Shown here in pieces: positions 47,698 to 57,463 of a stretch of DNA of 64,000 bases; positions within the stretch are counted from its first letter, which is position 1, and each line of letters opens with the position of its first letter. The notes beneath the pieces are model-generated. The model saw only the letters and a program-made list of their open reading frames with translations, was not told the origin of the DNA and did not search any database. The position numbers and the translations under genes are program-made. Source of the stretch: Thermoplasmata archaeon (GTDB lineage Archaea; Thermoplasmatota; Thermoplasmata; Methanomassiliicoccales; Methanomethylophilaceae); the NCBI GenBank assembly GCA_015063235.1, contig SUSW01000004.1:1-64000 (forward strand). Direction: 5' to 3'.

Positions 47698-48684
47698 TCA
47701 GACGTCCCTGTCGACCGCATATTTCGCCAATGCGATCATGAATTCCTTGTCCTCGCTCTCAGGGAGGAAAGATATCTTTGATATGGCGTTCTCCACCTTC
47801 TTCTTGGCGAGGTCCAGATTATATTGTATGGACCCTGCGTCTTCCATGATCTGTCTGGCGCGCGCGCACTGCTCATCAGTGGCATCCATGTTGCCCAGGA
47901 TGGATTTGAACTCATCCAGCAGCTTCTGGTCCTTCAACACGGATATGGTGTGGGTGACCATGCATGTGCATTTCCCCTTGCGGATATCATTTCCGACCGA
48001 CTTACCTGTCTTTGAGGAATCTCCGGCGACTCCGAGGTAATCATCATACATCTGGAATCCAAGTCCGAGTTCTATCGCATATTCGTTGATGGCCTTGACC
48101 TGTTCGGGAGTCGCTCCTCCGACGATGGCTCCTCCTGCAGCGGCAGCTGCGAAGAGGACGCTGGTCTTCAGCTTGATGGTCTCGAGATAGACCTCTTCCG
48201 ATACGATGTTGCCCTCATTGTTGATATCCATCTGCTGTCCGCGGGCCAGGTCCCAAACCGCTTTCGTAACGTACTGGAGCACTGCCCTCATCTTCTCACT
48301 CGGTATGTCCAGGTCGGCGATGATCTGGAATGCTTTGGCGAACAATGCATCCCCTGCGAGGATGGCAGTAGCGGGACCGTAGCCCACATGGATTGTGGTC
48401 ATCCCCCTGCGCTTCTCGTCCTCGTCCATGAGGTCGTCGTGGATCAGCGTGAAGTTATGGATGTACTCGACTGCCACAGCCAAGGGGACTGCTTTGGAGC
48501 CATTGCCTCCCACGGCCCTGCAGCATGCGACTGCCATGGCGGGGCGCATCCTCTTTCCTCCGGCATACGGATACTGTTTGGAAGCATCCATCAGGACCTT
48601 GGGTTCCTCATCGCCGATGTAGCTCTTTATGGGTCCGTCAAGTTCTGCGGACATCTTTTTGAGATATTCCTTTGCATCAATCAT
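47698..48684 (-). CDS. idsA: Polyprenyl (geranylgeranyl-type) diphosphate synthase
   Basis: GGKRMRPAMAV, LIHDDLMDEDEKRRG, YDDYLGVAGDSSKTGK. Confidence 0.92.
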   Translation of the reverse strand: MIDAKEYLKKMSAELDGPIKSYIGDEEPKVLMDASKQYPYAGGKRMRPAMAVACCRAVGGNGSKAVPLAVAVEYIHNFTLIHDDLMDEDEKRRGMTTIHVGYGPATAILAGDALFAKAFQIIADLDIPSEKMRAVLQYVTKAVWDLARGQQMDINNEGNIVSEEVYLETIKLKTSVLFAAAAAGGAIVGGATPEQVKAINEYAIELGLGFQMYDDYLGVAGDSSKTGKSVGNDIRKGKCTCMVTHTISVLKDQKLLDEFKSILGNMDATDEQCARARQIMEDAGSIQYNLDLAKKKVENAISKISFLPESEDKEFMIALAKYAVDRDV

Positions 48685-49733
48685 AATTGTTCCATCCATT
48701 CCTTTGTTTCACCCAGAACTACATATCTGGCCTTAGAAAGCTGTTTCAGGTCTTTGGAACCTGTGAGGAGCATCGCTGTCTTCAGCTCCTCCATGATTAT
48801 CGTGAGTTTTTCCTTCACCGCGTCTGCGGATTCCGAGGCTTCCTTTAGGATGACGTTAGCCACTCCCGCTGCGGTAGCGCCCATGGATATGGAGGCCGCC
48901 ACATGTATTCCGTCTAGTATGCCTCCCGATGCTATTAGCGGGAGTCCGCAGTTCTTGCATTGTGCCAATGATACCGGTGCCGGAATCCCCCAGTCGAAGA
49001 ATGTGTCTCCGATGCTGGATCTGATCCTGTTCTCTTCGGCTATGGCCCTGTAGAACTCCACGGCAGAGAAGCTGGTACCGCCCATTCCTGAGATGTCCAA
49101 TCCCTGCACTCCGATTCCCTTGAGCCTGTCTGCAACCTGTTCTGAAATCCCCGCCCCGGTCTCCTTGACCATAACGGGTGCCCTTCTGGCTATGTTACGG
49201 ATAGCTTCGTAGCATCCGTCGAAGTTCATGTCCCCTTCGGGCTGTACGGCCTCTTGGAGAGGATTGAGGTGTATGGCAAGCACATCGGCGTCGATGAGTT
49301 CCACAGCTTTGTCGATCATCTCGTCAGTGAATATTTTCCCGCTTTTCTGGGGAATGAGCTGGACCGCACCGATGTTGCCTATCATCAGAGGCACATCGAA
49401 GTCCTTCACAATGGAATAGCTCTCAGCAGCGACACCGGACACGCCTGCACGCTCGCTACCGATACCCATTCCGAGACCGAGTTCTGCACAGGCCTCAGCT
49501 ATGTTGGAATTGATTTTCTTGGCCCCGGAGAATCCACCGGTGATGGCTGTGACCATAATCGGTGCGCTTAGCTTCCGACCGAAAAGTGTGCAGCTCATGT
49601 CGATGTAATCGTAGTCGATCTCCGGAAGTGCGTTATGGACGAATCTGATATCATCCCAATAGCAGTAGCCCGGTGCTACGCGTTCGTTCATGCAAATCCT
49701 GATGTGGTCCGCTTTCCTGTCCCTGATGGCCAT
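48681..49733 (-). CDS. fni: Type 2 isopentenyl-diphosphate delta-isomerase
   Basis: RKADHIRICMNERV, MVTAITGGFSGAKKIN, ETGAGIS, LDISGMGGTSFSAVE. Confidence 0.93.
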   Translation of the reverse strand: MAIRDRKADHIRICMNERVAPGYCYWDDIRFVHNALPEIDYDYIDMSCTLFGRKLSAPIMVTAITGGFSGAKKINSNIAEACAELGLGMGIGSERAGVSGVAAESYSIVKDFDVPLMIGNIGAVQLIPQKSGKIFTDEMIDKAVELIDADVLAIHLNPLQEAVQPEGDMNFDGCYEAIRNIARRAPVMVKETGAGISEQVADRLKGIGVQGLDISGMGGTSFSAVEFYRAIAEENRIRSSIGDTFFDWGIPAPVSLAQCKNCGLPLIASGGILDGIHVAASISMGATAAGVANVILKEASESADAVKEKLTIIMEELKTAMLLTGSKDLKQLSKARYVVLGETKEWMEQL

Positions 49734-49737
49734 CTTA

Positions 49738-50520
49738 TCACACTTTAACTCTGGTGCAGACAACATCCTCTCCCTTGAGGAAGGATTCCAATCTGCCCGG
49801 TACCGTACCGTTCAGTAGTACGCATTCTCCGCTGTCTCCGCACATCTGAAGCATCTCCTCAATCTTTCCGCGGATACCTCCTGTGACATCGGCTACGGAA
49901 AGCTCTGAATCTATGCTGTTGAGCATACTCTTATCCACATGTTCAATGAGCTTCGCATCCGGGTCTTTCTTCGGATCCGCTGTGAACAGCCCATCCACAT
50001 CTGATACGAAAACTATGGTCTTGGGTCTGAACTTCCTAGCTAGGACCTCCATCGCCTGGTCGCCGGAACATATGCTGAATCCCTTGCTGCGGTCGGCCAC
50101 AACATCTCCGAACATGACCGGCATGACTCCGATGTGAGTGAGCCCTTTCAAAGCTTCATCGTCTTTCACCACGAGCCTTCCGTTGTCCATGACGAAACAG
50201 GACCCTGGAGGGACAGATACAGCAGGGATGCCGACCTTCATGAGCTCTTCTGTGACCAGCAGGCTGAGCTCCCTCGTATCGTGCTGGACTCTTGCTACTG
50301 CAGGGATCTGTCTGAAGTCCTGCAGTCCGGACTGAAGCGCATACTGTTTGGCGACCACATGTCCGAAGGAGCCGGCGCCGTGCACGATCATCGTCCCTTT
50401 TCCCGAAGCAGCGATCTCCTGACATAGTCTGGAGGTCTGCTCCCGGTTGAATTTCTTGTATTGGGATTTGTCCGTGATGACGCTTCCGCCTAGCTTGATA
50501 AGAATCATCGTTCTGGCCAT
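49738..50520 (-). CDS. ipk: Isopentenyl phosphate kinase
   Basis: MILIKLGGSVITDKS, IVHGAGSFGHVVAKQYALQ, VSDVDGLFTADP, DVTGGIRGKIEEML. Confidence 0.92.
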   Translation of the reverse strand: MARTMILIKLGGSVITDKSQYKKFNREQTSRLCQEIAASGKGTMIVHGAGSFGHVVAKQYALQSGLQDFRQIPAVARVQHDTRELSLLVTEELMKVGIPAVSVPPGSCFVMDNGRLVVKDDEALKGLTHIGVMPVMFGDVVADRSKGFSICSGDQAMEVLARKFRPKTIVFVSDVDGLFTADPKKDPDAKLIEHVDKSMLNSIDSELSVADVTGGIRGKIEEMLQMCGDSGECVLLNGTVPGRLESFLKGEDVVCTRVKV

Positions 50521-50592
50521 ATGTTCTGTTTATAATAAACTAGGCGGTCGCCGATTGTCGAATGTGACCGATGATGATAATAGAGAATAGAA

Positions 50593-50718
50593 GTGGTTGA
50601 CAGCGTGCCTGAGTTCCCGTACGCTTGCGCAATACAGTACAGACAGGTACGCGGGAGGGCTTTACTGCCGGGTTCGGAATGGGACCGGGTGTGACTCCTC
50701 CGCTATGGCCGTCATACC
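50593..50718 (-). rRNA. rrf: 5S ribosomal RNA (approximate ends)
   Basis: Reverse complement ggtatgacggccatagcggaggagtcacacccggtcccattccgaacccggcagtaaagccc is the canonical 5S core; no 16S/23S nearby. Confidence 0.9.
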
Positions 50719-50762
50719 AATATCTCGCATATCAGCTTAGTATATAATGGTTGGCCCAGTCA

Positions 50763-53285
50763 TCATTCGCGGAACTTGAACATCTCTGGATTCCTGATAC
50801 GCAATCCTATTATAGCCAAGATCATCGCCGCGGAAATCACCGCTAATGTCACGGTCATATACGTTGCGAAATCTTCGAGATACGGTCTCGAGTTATCCTG
50901 GTCTGACAGGTCCTTGAAGACATCCAGATGTCTGACCGTCCTGTCCAGGACCGATCCGTTCGAATAGACAAGGGAAAGGTGCAGTTTGTCTAGGGAGACG
51001 TTCCTGTGCTCCTTGAGCACCAGATCCACAAACAGCTCTCTGATGTCCAATTCCACATCATCATACTGGTCATAGAGGATAGTGCGCTGTTCCTTGTATA
51101 TGGTGATATGTTCCTCGGAGAACGATATCCTGCAGCTTAGGGTAAAGTTATTCTCACTGAGGCACTTGAACATATCGAAGAACCCCTGCTGAGTGTAATC
51201 GTATCCGTCGATGATGAGGTTGGAGTGGTTCACACCCAGGACCATATCCTTGCCCTCGGCCTGGAATTCTATGTCGTAGTAGTTGAAGTCCATGGACCAG
51301 GGAGTATTCAGGTCGGCCTTGAACGATATCGAATCTCCGAATGTGAAATCAACGGAACCGGTCAGGTCAGTCGTGTGTACAGCTATGTCGCTGGTTCCTT
51401 CAGGATCGTCATATTCGTTGTGGAACAGGATGTTTATGTTGTAACCGATCGACGAGATATCGAATTTGAACATCGTTGCGTTCTGATAAGTCGAATGGTC
51501 TATGGAGGCCACGACCGAAAGCGATGTGCTCGATGGACTAACCTTTCCTGTTTGGACCTCTATCGTGTTTTTGTCACGGGTGTACTTCATGTCTATGCCG
51601 TCGTTGGTGAGCTGTATTTGCGAATGGGCATCCGTAGTGAAGTTGATGCCCTTGGTGAAGGCATTCAGGCATTCCGTCAGGGATCCCTCGGATTCCACAT
51701 ACAGCCTGGTGCTTTGCAGTCCCATCTCAATGAGATCGCTTTCCCGGGCGACTGACGCCTTCAGGTCCGAGAAGCTGAATGTTCCCGTATTCTGCCCCCT
51801 TGTATCGACGCACAGGAGCCCCAGCCCGTTATGGACCGTCACATCGGCACCGCCTTCCTCGTCCTCATCATACTCCAAGAGCCCGAATCCGATCTCCAGT
51901 CTGTCACAGTTGTCCAGAAGTTGCTGTATTTCCAAGGTCCCTGTCCTGCAGTATATGCTGTAAAGCGCTTTAAGGTCGAGGTTGCTCGCCTTCACGGACA
52001 CGGACTCCATGGTTATGTCGTAGGGTTCAGTCTGAGAATCCTTGTTTATACTCACATGCTCGGCGAACATGTCTGTGTTGATCACGAGATTCTTGCTCAT
52101 ATCGAATGAGTCGAAACTGACCTGGGACGCCGTGATATCATAGCTATCCTGGTTCTCCACATCGACCATGGTCATCGTGATGATGCTCGCCTCGGTATCG
52201 GTGTGGTCTACCTTTATGACGATGTCTCCCAGATGTTTCTCCTCCTGATCATCGTAATCGTATATGTCGACAGATTCGATTGTAACCTCCATGTATCTGA
52301 GGATATCGGTAAGCACCTTTCCGTCGCCGCCGGTGGGCATTATGAGGGCGATCAGAACGCTCGGATCTGCCTCGAAAGTGACCGTTATATCATTTGAATA
52401 CTCACGGTATTTCAGCTCTTCCCCAGTATACCTCTCGGAGGTCATCTTCGAAACGTGGGTAGAGACGGTCTGGATCTTGTTTTCGTCCATGGTGATCTTG
52501 GTGGGGCCGATATCATCAAAGGTGGATACTGTCTTGACACCCGTCTCCTGATATCTGTCGACGGTTTCGACTTTCTTTATCACCACGGATTGGACGACGG
52601 GTTGTTCTTGGAACATGATCAATATGTCCAGGGCCTCCATGTCTTTGTCGGTCTCAACGTGGGTGTCCTCGGTGGAGATCAGAACCTCCTCTTCAATGTT
52701 GTCGATATGGATATCCGCCGTTGAGAACCTTACCTTCGCCTCAATGCCCTTTTCCAGCAATCCTTCGCTGACGATGCCTATGGACACGGCTGGATCGCAT
52801 ACGGCCATCGTGGTGTTCGCCCAGCTTATGTGAAGTGCAGGGTCCTGGCCGTGCGGCTGGTATCTGATTCCTGTTTCTCCGGATCTTATCAGATCCTTGT
52901 CGAACAACAGTTCTCCGTCGAAGGTGTAAGTGATCCTCTCATCGAATCCGGGTATCGCCATGCCTATCATGACGAGTGATGTTTTCTCTCCGATGACCAT
53001 ACTTCCGTTGTCGGAGTTCACGACCAGGGATCCGATGATGATTATCTTGGATTCGTTACCGAAATCAAGGGTGTACGTGGATAGATTGATGGTGGTCTTT
53101 CCCAATATGGTGATCTCTGTTTTGTCCCCGAAGGTCCTGTCTTCGGAAAGGGTGTAATCGCCGGCTATCCTTATATGGTCGTCGTACTCTTCAGCCACAT
53201 CGGCGTACGAGGAGTCCGTAAGGGCGGTGAACGCACCTGTCAGCACGAGCAGAGCGAATGCGGTCAGCAGTATGTGGCCTTTCAT
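50763..53285 (-). CDS. Secreted membrane-anchored surface protein
   Basis: Signal peptide MKGHILLTAFALLVLTGAFTALTDSSYADV, large beta-rich ectodomain, C-terminal TM. The ORF track's N-terminal extension is antisense to the MFS gene. Confidence 0.7.
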   Translation of the reverse strand: MKGHILLTAFALLVLTGAFTALTDSSYADVAEEYDDHIRIAGDYTLSEDRTFGDKTEITILGKTTINLSTYTLDFGNESKIIIIGSLVVNSDNGSMVIGEKTSLVMIGMAIPGFDERITYTFDGELLFDKDLIRSGETGIRYQPHGQDPALHISWANTTMAVCDPAVSIGIVSEGLLEKGIEAKVRFSTADIHIDNIEEEVLISTEDTHVETDKDMEALDILIMFQEQPVVQSVVIKKVETVDRYQETGVKTVSTFDDIGPTKITMDENKIQTVSTHVSKMTSERYTGEELKYREYSNDITVTFEADPSVLIALIMPTGGDGKVLTDILRYMEVTIESVDIYDYDDQEEKHLGDIVIKVDHTDTEASIITMTMVDVENQDSYDITASQVSFDSFDMSKNLVINTDMFAEHVSINKDSQTEPYDITMESVSVKASNLDLKALYSIYCRTGTLEIQQLLDNCDRLEIGFGLLEYDEDEEGGADVTVHNGLGLLCVDTRGQNTGTFSFSDLKASVARESDLIEMGLQSTRLYVESEGSLTECLNAFTKGINFTTDAHSQIQLTNDGIDMKYTRDKNTIEVQTGKVSPSSTSLSVVASIDHSTYQNATMFKFDISSIGYNINILFHNEYDDPEGTSDIAVHTTDLTGSVDFTFGDSISFKADLNTPWSMDFNYYDIEFQAEGKDMVLGVNHSNLIIDGYDYTQQGFFDMFKCLSENNFTLSCRISFSEEHITIYKEQRTILYDQYDDVELDIRELFVDLVLKEHRNVSLDKLHLSLVYSNGSVLDRTVRHLDVFKDLSDQDNSRPYLEDFATYMTVTLAVISAAMILAIIGLRIRNPEMFKFRE

Positions 53286-54796
53286 ATCAGCTTCTCCCTC
53301 CCTACCAGGAATATTACGGTCGGCACAGCTATTATGACGAATGCTATCGCACCGTATGTGAATCCCACGCCGACTCCTTCTGCGAAATATGTTGCTATCT
53401 GATCGGTCAGCCCCGGAATCGCCTTCAAAAGATCGCTCAGAGGGGTGACGAGCATGTTTGCGATACTGCTGTCTGAAGGCAGCTGTATCGGTATGATGGA
53501 ATTCCAATGGTCGATCGTGGCCCCGATTCTTTCCTCCATGTAGACATCGGCCATTAGCTGGTAGAAGTTGTACCCGAGCCAAAGGGCTATGGTACGTGTC
53601 ATGATAGCGAATGACATTATGGCACCGTTGTTGTGATGTGTGGTCCTGTTCTGGATCGTTGCGTTCAGCATGGACACGAGGCATCCGATGGCCAAACCAA
53701 GGACGAATAAGTGGAGTCCGTAAAGGAATGACGGGTCGTCCTCCGTGACGAATACCATCGACAGCAGCGCTGCGGGCGACAGTATTGTGGTCAGGATAAG
53801 CCAAATCCTATGTCCGGTCTTAGCGATGAGTTTCGACGCAGCTATGGCGGTGGTGGCCGCTCCGGCCACAAGGATCAGGAAGAACGGGGCCGCTTCGAGA
53901 GGGGACATGCCGTATGTGAAGAAGGCGATCTTCACCATGAATCCCACGGCCCCCATATCTATGACCCCCAGCAGAACGATGAAGATTAGCGATGCCGCGG
54001 TTAGTTTACCGTTCCTAACCCGCCGATGGAATATCGAATCATGCCTCCGAACCTCGACCAAGATGAAGACGAGTAGCAGAAAGACGATGATCGCAAGGGT
54101 CAGCTGAGCGACAGGCATGCCGAGGTCCCAATCCAGATACAATTTCTGGATGTAGAAGACCACCAATCCTGCCCACAATGTGAGGGTAATGACGGCCAAA
54201 GGGTTGAATTTCAAATCACTTTTCTCCCCCGGGTCCAGGATGTTCAATGCGGGATACGTTACGAGGGCTTGGAATACAGCGAAGATCCAGAAAGCGACAG
54301 GCCAATCGATGACTCCCATGATGGCTCTTCCAGCGAAGATTCCTGTGAGCATCCCGGTTCCGAAACCCAAAGACATGATTCCGTTGGCCATGTAACGCAT
54401 TTCGGGATTCCTGACGTTGAAGAAAATCTGGGCAATGCAAGTGACTATGATGATTCCAGCTCCGAATCCTTCTATTGCTCTGAAAATGATGAACGGCATC
54501 ATTTCAGTGGAAAGGGCGCATGCTATAGATGCTGCTATGAACAGGATTGAACCGATGAGATACGGTTTCTTTCTGCCGTATCTGTCCAGGATTCCGGCGC
54601 ACAGTCCCATTGATGCACACTCTCCGGCGACGAACGCAGGGAATGTCCAGGCATACATGTTGCTTGGGAACGAGTTCAGATCCAGCATAAGATCCATCGA
54701 GATGATCTGGGTGAAAGCTGCCGGTACGCAAACAATGTATGTACTGAAAGACAGAAGGAATAATCCGGGAAGACTCTTCTTAATTTCAGCATCCAT
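53282..54796 (-). CDS. MFS transporter
   Basis: 14-TM-like hydrophobic protein with GILDRYGRKKPYLIGSILF MFS motif. Confidence 0.85.
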   Translation of the reverse strand: MDAEIKKSLPGLFLLSFSTYIVCVPAAFTQIISMDLMLDLNSFPSNMYAWTFPAFVAGECASMGLCAGILDRYGRKKPYLIGSILFIAASIACALSTEMMPFIIFRAIEGFGAGIIIVTCIAQIFFNVRNPEMRYMANGIMSLGFGTGMLTGIFAGRAIMGVIDWPVAFWIFAVFQALVTYPALNILDPGEKSDLKFNPLAVITLTLWAGLVVFYIQKLYLDWDLGMPVAQLTLAIIVFLLLVFILVEVRRHDSIFHRRVRNGKLTAASLIFIVLLGVIDMGAVGFMVKIAFFTYGMSPLEAAPFFLILVAGAATTAIAASKLIAKTGHRIWLILTTILSPAALLSMVFVTEDDPSFLYGLHLFVLGLAIGCLVSMLNATIQNRTTHHNNGAIMSFAIMTRTIALWLGYNFYQLMADVYMEERIGATIDHWNSIIPIQLPSDSSIANMLVTPLSDLLKAIPGLTDQIATYFAEGVGVGFTYGAIAFVIIAVPTVIFLVGREKLI

Positions 54797-54888
54797 ACGG
54801 CAGCACCTAGTTATTTAAGGGCACGCAGATGACATATAAAAGATGTATTTTGACAGCATCATTCATATCAAATGCTGGCACACTGCCT

Positions 54889-54928
54889 GAAAAAAGAGTG
54901 GAGGCTCCCATGGAGGGCAGGAGCCTCC
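54889..54928 (-). terminator. Terminator-like hairpin downstream of mtaB
   Basis: On the minus strand GGAGGCTCC...GGAGCCTCC followed by ACTCTTTTTTC. Confidence 0.5.
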
Positions 54929-54976
54929 TCATCGGGCGTCGGAGTAATGGCTAAAGTAGGGCCCGATGAAAGGGTT

Positions 54977-54996
54977 GTCCTCCCTTTCGGGAGGAC
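54977..54996 (-). other. Stable hairpin with GAAA tetraloop between mtaB stop and terminator-like hairpin
   Basis: GTCCTCCC-GAAA-GGGAGGAC on the minus strand, 15 nt after the mtaB stop. Confidence 0.7.
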
Positions 54997-55010
54997 GGAG
55001 GAATGATGTT

Positions 55011-56411
55011 TCAGAGTCCGTAGTTCTTCATGTTGAAGTTGGGGACGATGTCCTTGTACTCCTTGACAGCCCACTCGAAGAACTTGTCCTCCTCATCCGG
55101 GAGTGCTGTAAGCTTCTTGTTGATGTCCTGGAGTGTCTCCAACTGCTTGGTGGTGAGTCCAAGATCCTTGGATTCGTAACCCTTGAGAAGGATCTCGGTC
55201 GCCTTGAGTCCGGCTGCCTTCGCCCTGAGGTAGAGGTTGTCTCCGTTCTCGGCGATGGCCTTTCCGATTTCGTAAGCATGGTCATATGCCAGGATGTATG
55301 CCTCGGGGCCTCTGTACCTGTCTGAGTACATGTACAGGTCTCTGAGGATCTTTTCCTGCTTGAGCTGGATGGCGGTGTTCATCAGTGATGCCTCATATCC
55401 GATCGATCCGAACCAGCACTGTACTGATGTTCCTCCGAACTCAGGGTGGTACTCGACAGATTCGTTGGACCAGAGGTCGCAGCACTGTGCGATGAGGTTA
55501 CCCTGGAGATCGCAGTGTGCGCACTGGCAGTTCTTTCCCTCCTGGGTGGTGGGCTTTCCTGCGATGGCCTTTACGATGGGTCCTTCGTATCCGCAGTCCT
55601 TGTCGGGTCCGACTGCACCGCATTCCCAGGCACAAAGGGTCCTTGCGGCTGAGATGGCACGGGTGACTGCTGAGAATGTCCTCTGGACATCCTGGTCCCT
55701 CATTCCGCCAGCCATGAACATGGAAACGTTTGCACCGGAACAGTTGGTGTCTCCTCCTGCAACGCAGTGGTTCTTCTTTGCGATGTCAACGAGCTGCTCC
55801 CAGAGCCAAGTCATATCGATGGATCCGAGGTAGCCTACTCCGAACAGGAACGCGACGATATCTCCGTTGGTGACGGCGTAGTCTGCGAATTCCTTTCCTC
55901 CGACAGATTCGATGGAGAGGTTGTTGCATCCGTTCTCGCATGCAATGTCTGCGCATTCGAAGAGCTTCTCGGGATAGGAGTGGGCGCTGTCCATTCCGGG
56001 CCTGAGTCCGTGGTCGGCCTCACGCTGATCGGGGATGGTCTGCCTGGTACCGCAGTTGAGTCCGAACTCCTCGTGGTACTTCTCGCACATCTCCTGCTGA
56101 CCTGCTACGACAGGTGCTGAGAGTCTGGCCTGGTTCATCTGCGAGACCCACTCGGTCTCCAGCTGGACGTTGGGGAATCCTACGGTTGTGGCTCTGTCGA
56201 GGATGTCCTTTGTGATATAGTCGACGTATTCCTTTCTGAGCCTTTCAGGGTCCTTCTCGGTTCCGGGCCTGGGGGCGTAGTTGATCTCAGGGATGACGTA
56301 TCCTGCACCGATCTTGAGGCCGAATCCGTATGTAACGGGTTTCTTGGAGAAACCGAATACCATGTCGTCCGCGCAATCGTATGCCATTTTTGTGTATCTC
56401 TCTACTGCCAT
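55011..56411 (-). CDS. mtaB: Methanol:corrinoid methyltransferase MtaB
   Basis: MAVERYTKMAYDCADDMVFGFSKKPVTYGFGLKIGAGYVIPEINYAPRPG, CECxHC-type zinc-site pattern, conserved full length. Confidence 0.97.
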   Translation of the reverse strand: MAVERYTKMAYDCADDMVFGFSKKPVTYGFGLKIGAGYVIPEINYAPRPGTEKDPERLRKEYVDYITKDILDRATTVGFPNVQLETEWVSQMNQARLSAPVVAGQQEMCEKYHEEFGLNCGTRQTIPDQREADHGLRPGMDSAHSYPEKLFECADIACENGCNNLSIESVGGKEFADYAVTNGDIVAFLFGVGYLGSIDMTWLWEQLVDIAKKNHCVAGGDTNCSGANVSMFMAGGMRDQDVQRTFSAVTRAISAARTLCAWECGAVGPDKDCGYEGPIVKAIAGKPTTQEGKNCQCAHCDLQGNLIAQCCDLWSNESVEYHPEFGGTSVQCWFGSIGYEASLMNTAIQLKQEKILRDLYMYSDRYRGPEAYILAYDHAYEIGKAIAENGDNLYLRAKAAGLKATEILLKGYESKDLGLTTKQLETLQDINKKLTALPDEEDKFFEWAVKEYKDIVPNFNMKNYGL

Positions 56412-56412
56412 C

Positions 56413-57195
56413 TCACTGACCTCCTACAATGCTGTCCCATTCTTCTCTGATCTGCTGCCAAGTGTATCCCTGCCTGATCTTCTCTGCGATCAAGGGGGTC
56501 TGAGGAGCTTTCTCGGAATAGATTCCGAGGTCGTAGGAGTTAGCGTACTCCCTGTTGACCGCACCTCCGCATCCCATGAGCGGGATGTTGATTCCCTTCT
56601 CCTGGAGGATTTTTGCCTCGGCGGGGAATGCGGACATGGTGGTGGTCATGAGTGCAGTACCGCTGGCGAACAGGGGTTTGACCTCTTCCACCTTTGCGAT
56701 GAAGTCAGCGATAGGCACATCACGTCCCATATCTACTACATCATATCCTGAGGATCTGACCATAACGGCAGCGATGTTCTTTCCGATGTCGTGAGGATCT
56801 CCCTCTGCAGCGTGCATGACGACTGTTCCCTTGCTCTCTCTTCCTCCGGGAACCATCTTCTCGGCGATTGCGATTCCAATTTCCATGGTCTTCGCAGCCA
56901 TCATGATCTCCGGAAGGTAGTAAACGTGCTCTGCATACAGCTTCGCCACGGCTTCCATTCCTGTTACAAGACCCTGGTTGATAACATCGAGAGGGTCCCT
57001 GACCTTCAGTGCTTCCATGACTGTAGGTCCTACTGTCTTGAATCTCATATAGAGAACTTCTTCTGCAACCTTTCTGAAGATCTCGTCTTCAGGCAGAAGT
57101 TTCTTTGCCATTTCCTCAGGCGTCATCGAAACCTGCTGTTCGATGTCGTAACGCTTGAGCACAACTGTGAAATCTGCTCCTTCCTTGCTTAACAC
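56413..57195 (-). CDS. mtaC: Methanol corrinoid protein MtaC
   Basis: B12-binding motif EGDPHDIGKNIAAVMVRSSGYDVVDMGRDVP, immediately upstream of mtaB. Confidence 0.96.
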   Translation of the reverse strand: MLSKEGADFTVVLKRYDIEQQVSMTPEEMAKKLLPEDEIFRKVAEEVLYMRFKTVGPTVMEALKVRDPLDVINQGLVTGMEAVAKLYAEHVYYLPEIMMAAKTMEIGIAIAEKMVPGGRESKGTVVMHAAEGDPHDIGKNIAAVMVRSSGYDVVDMGRDVPIADFIAKVEEVKPLFASGTALMTTTMSAFPAEAKILQEKGINIPLMGCGGAVNREYANSYDLGIYSEKAPQTPLIAEKIRQGYTWQQIREEWDSIVGGQ

Positions 57196-57376
57196 TTTAC
57201 CACCTTTAGTAGGTAATTGAAATGAAGAGTAGTGAAGTTTATAACAGGTCTCAAATTGTAATTTCGTAGTTCAAATTATAACATTTAAAAAGATTACTAA
57301 TTACATCCATGGCTATAATATTCATCCATCGCATTATATTGATTGCATCAACATTTAATTCTGGCTATTTACAAAA

Positions 57377-57404
57377 ATGTACATTGATGTACATTTATGT
57401 ACAT
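57377..57404. promoter_or_regulatory. Triple ATGTACAT palindrome array with exact 10-bp period
   Basis: Perfect ATGTACAT at 57377-57384, 57387-57394, 57397-57404, in the AT-rich divergent intergenic region. Confidence 0.65.
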
Positions 57405-57463
57405 TATCGCTCCTATGTATAATTGGATATGTATATGTATAACTATTTTATTATACATGTTGG

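Noticed and set aside
53286-53804. N-terminal extension of the 1013 aa minus-strand ORF
   Set aside because: Out of frame with and overlapping the MFS gene; a signal peptide starts at 53285.
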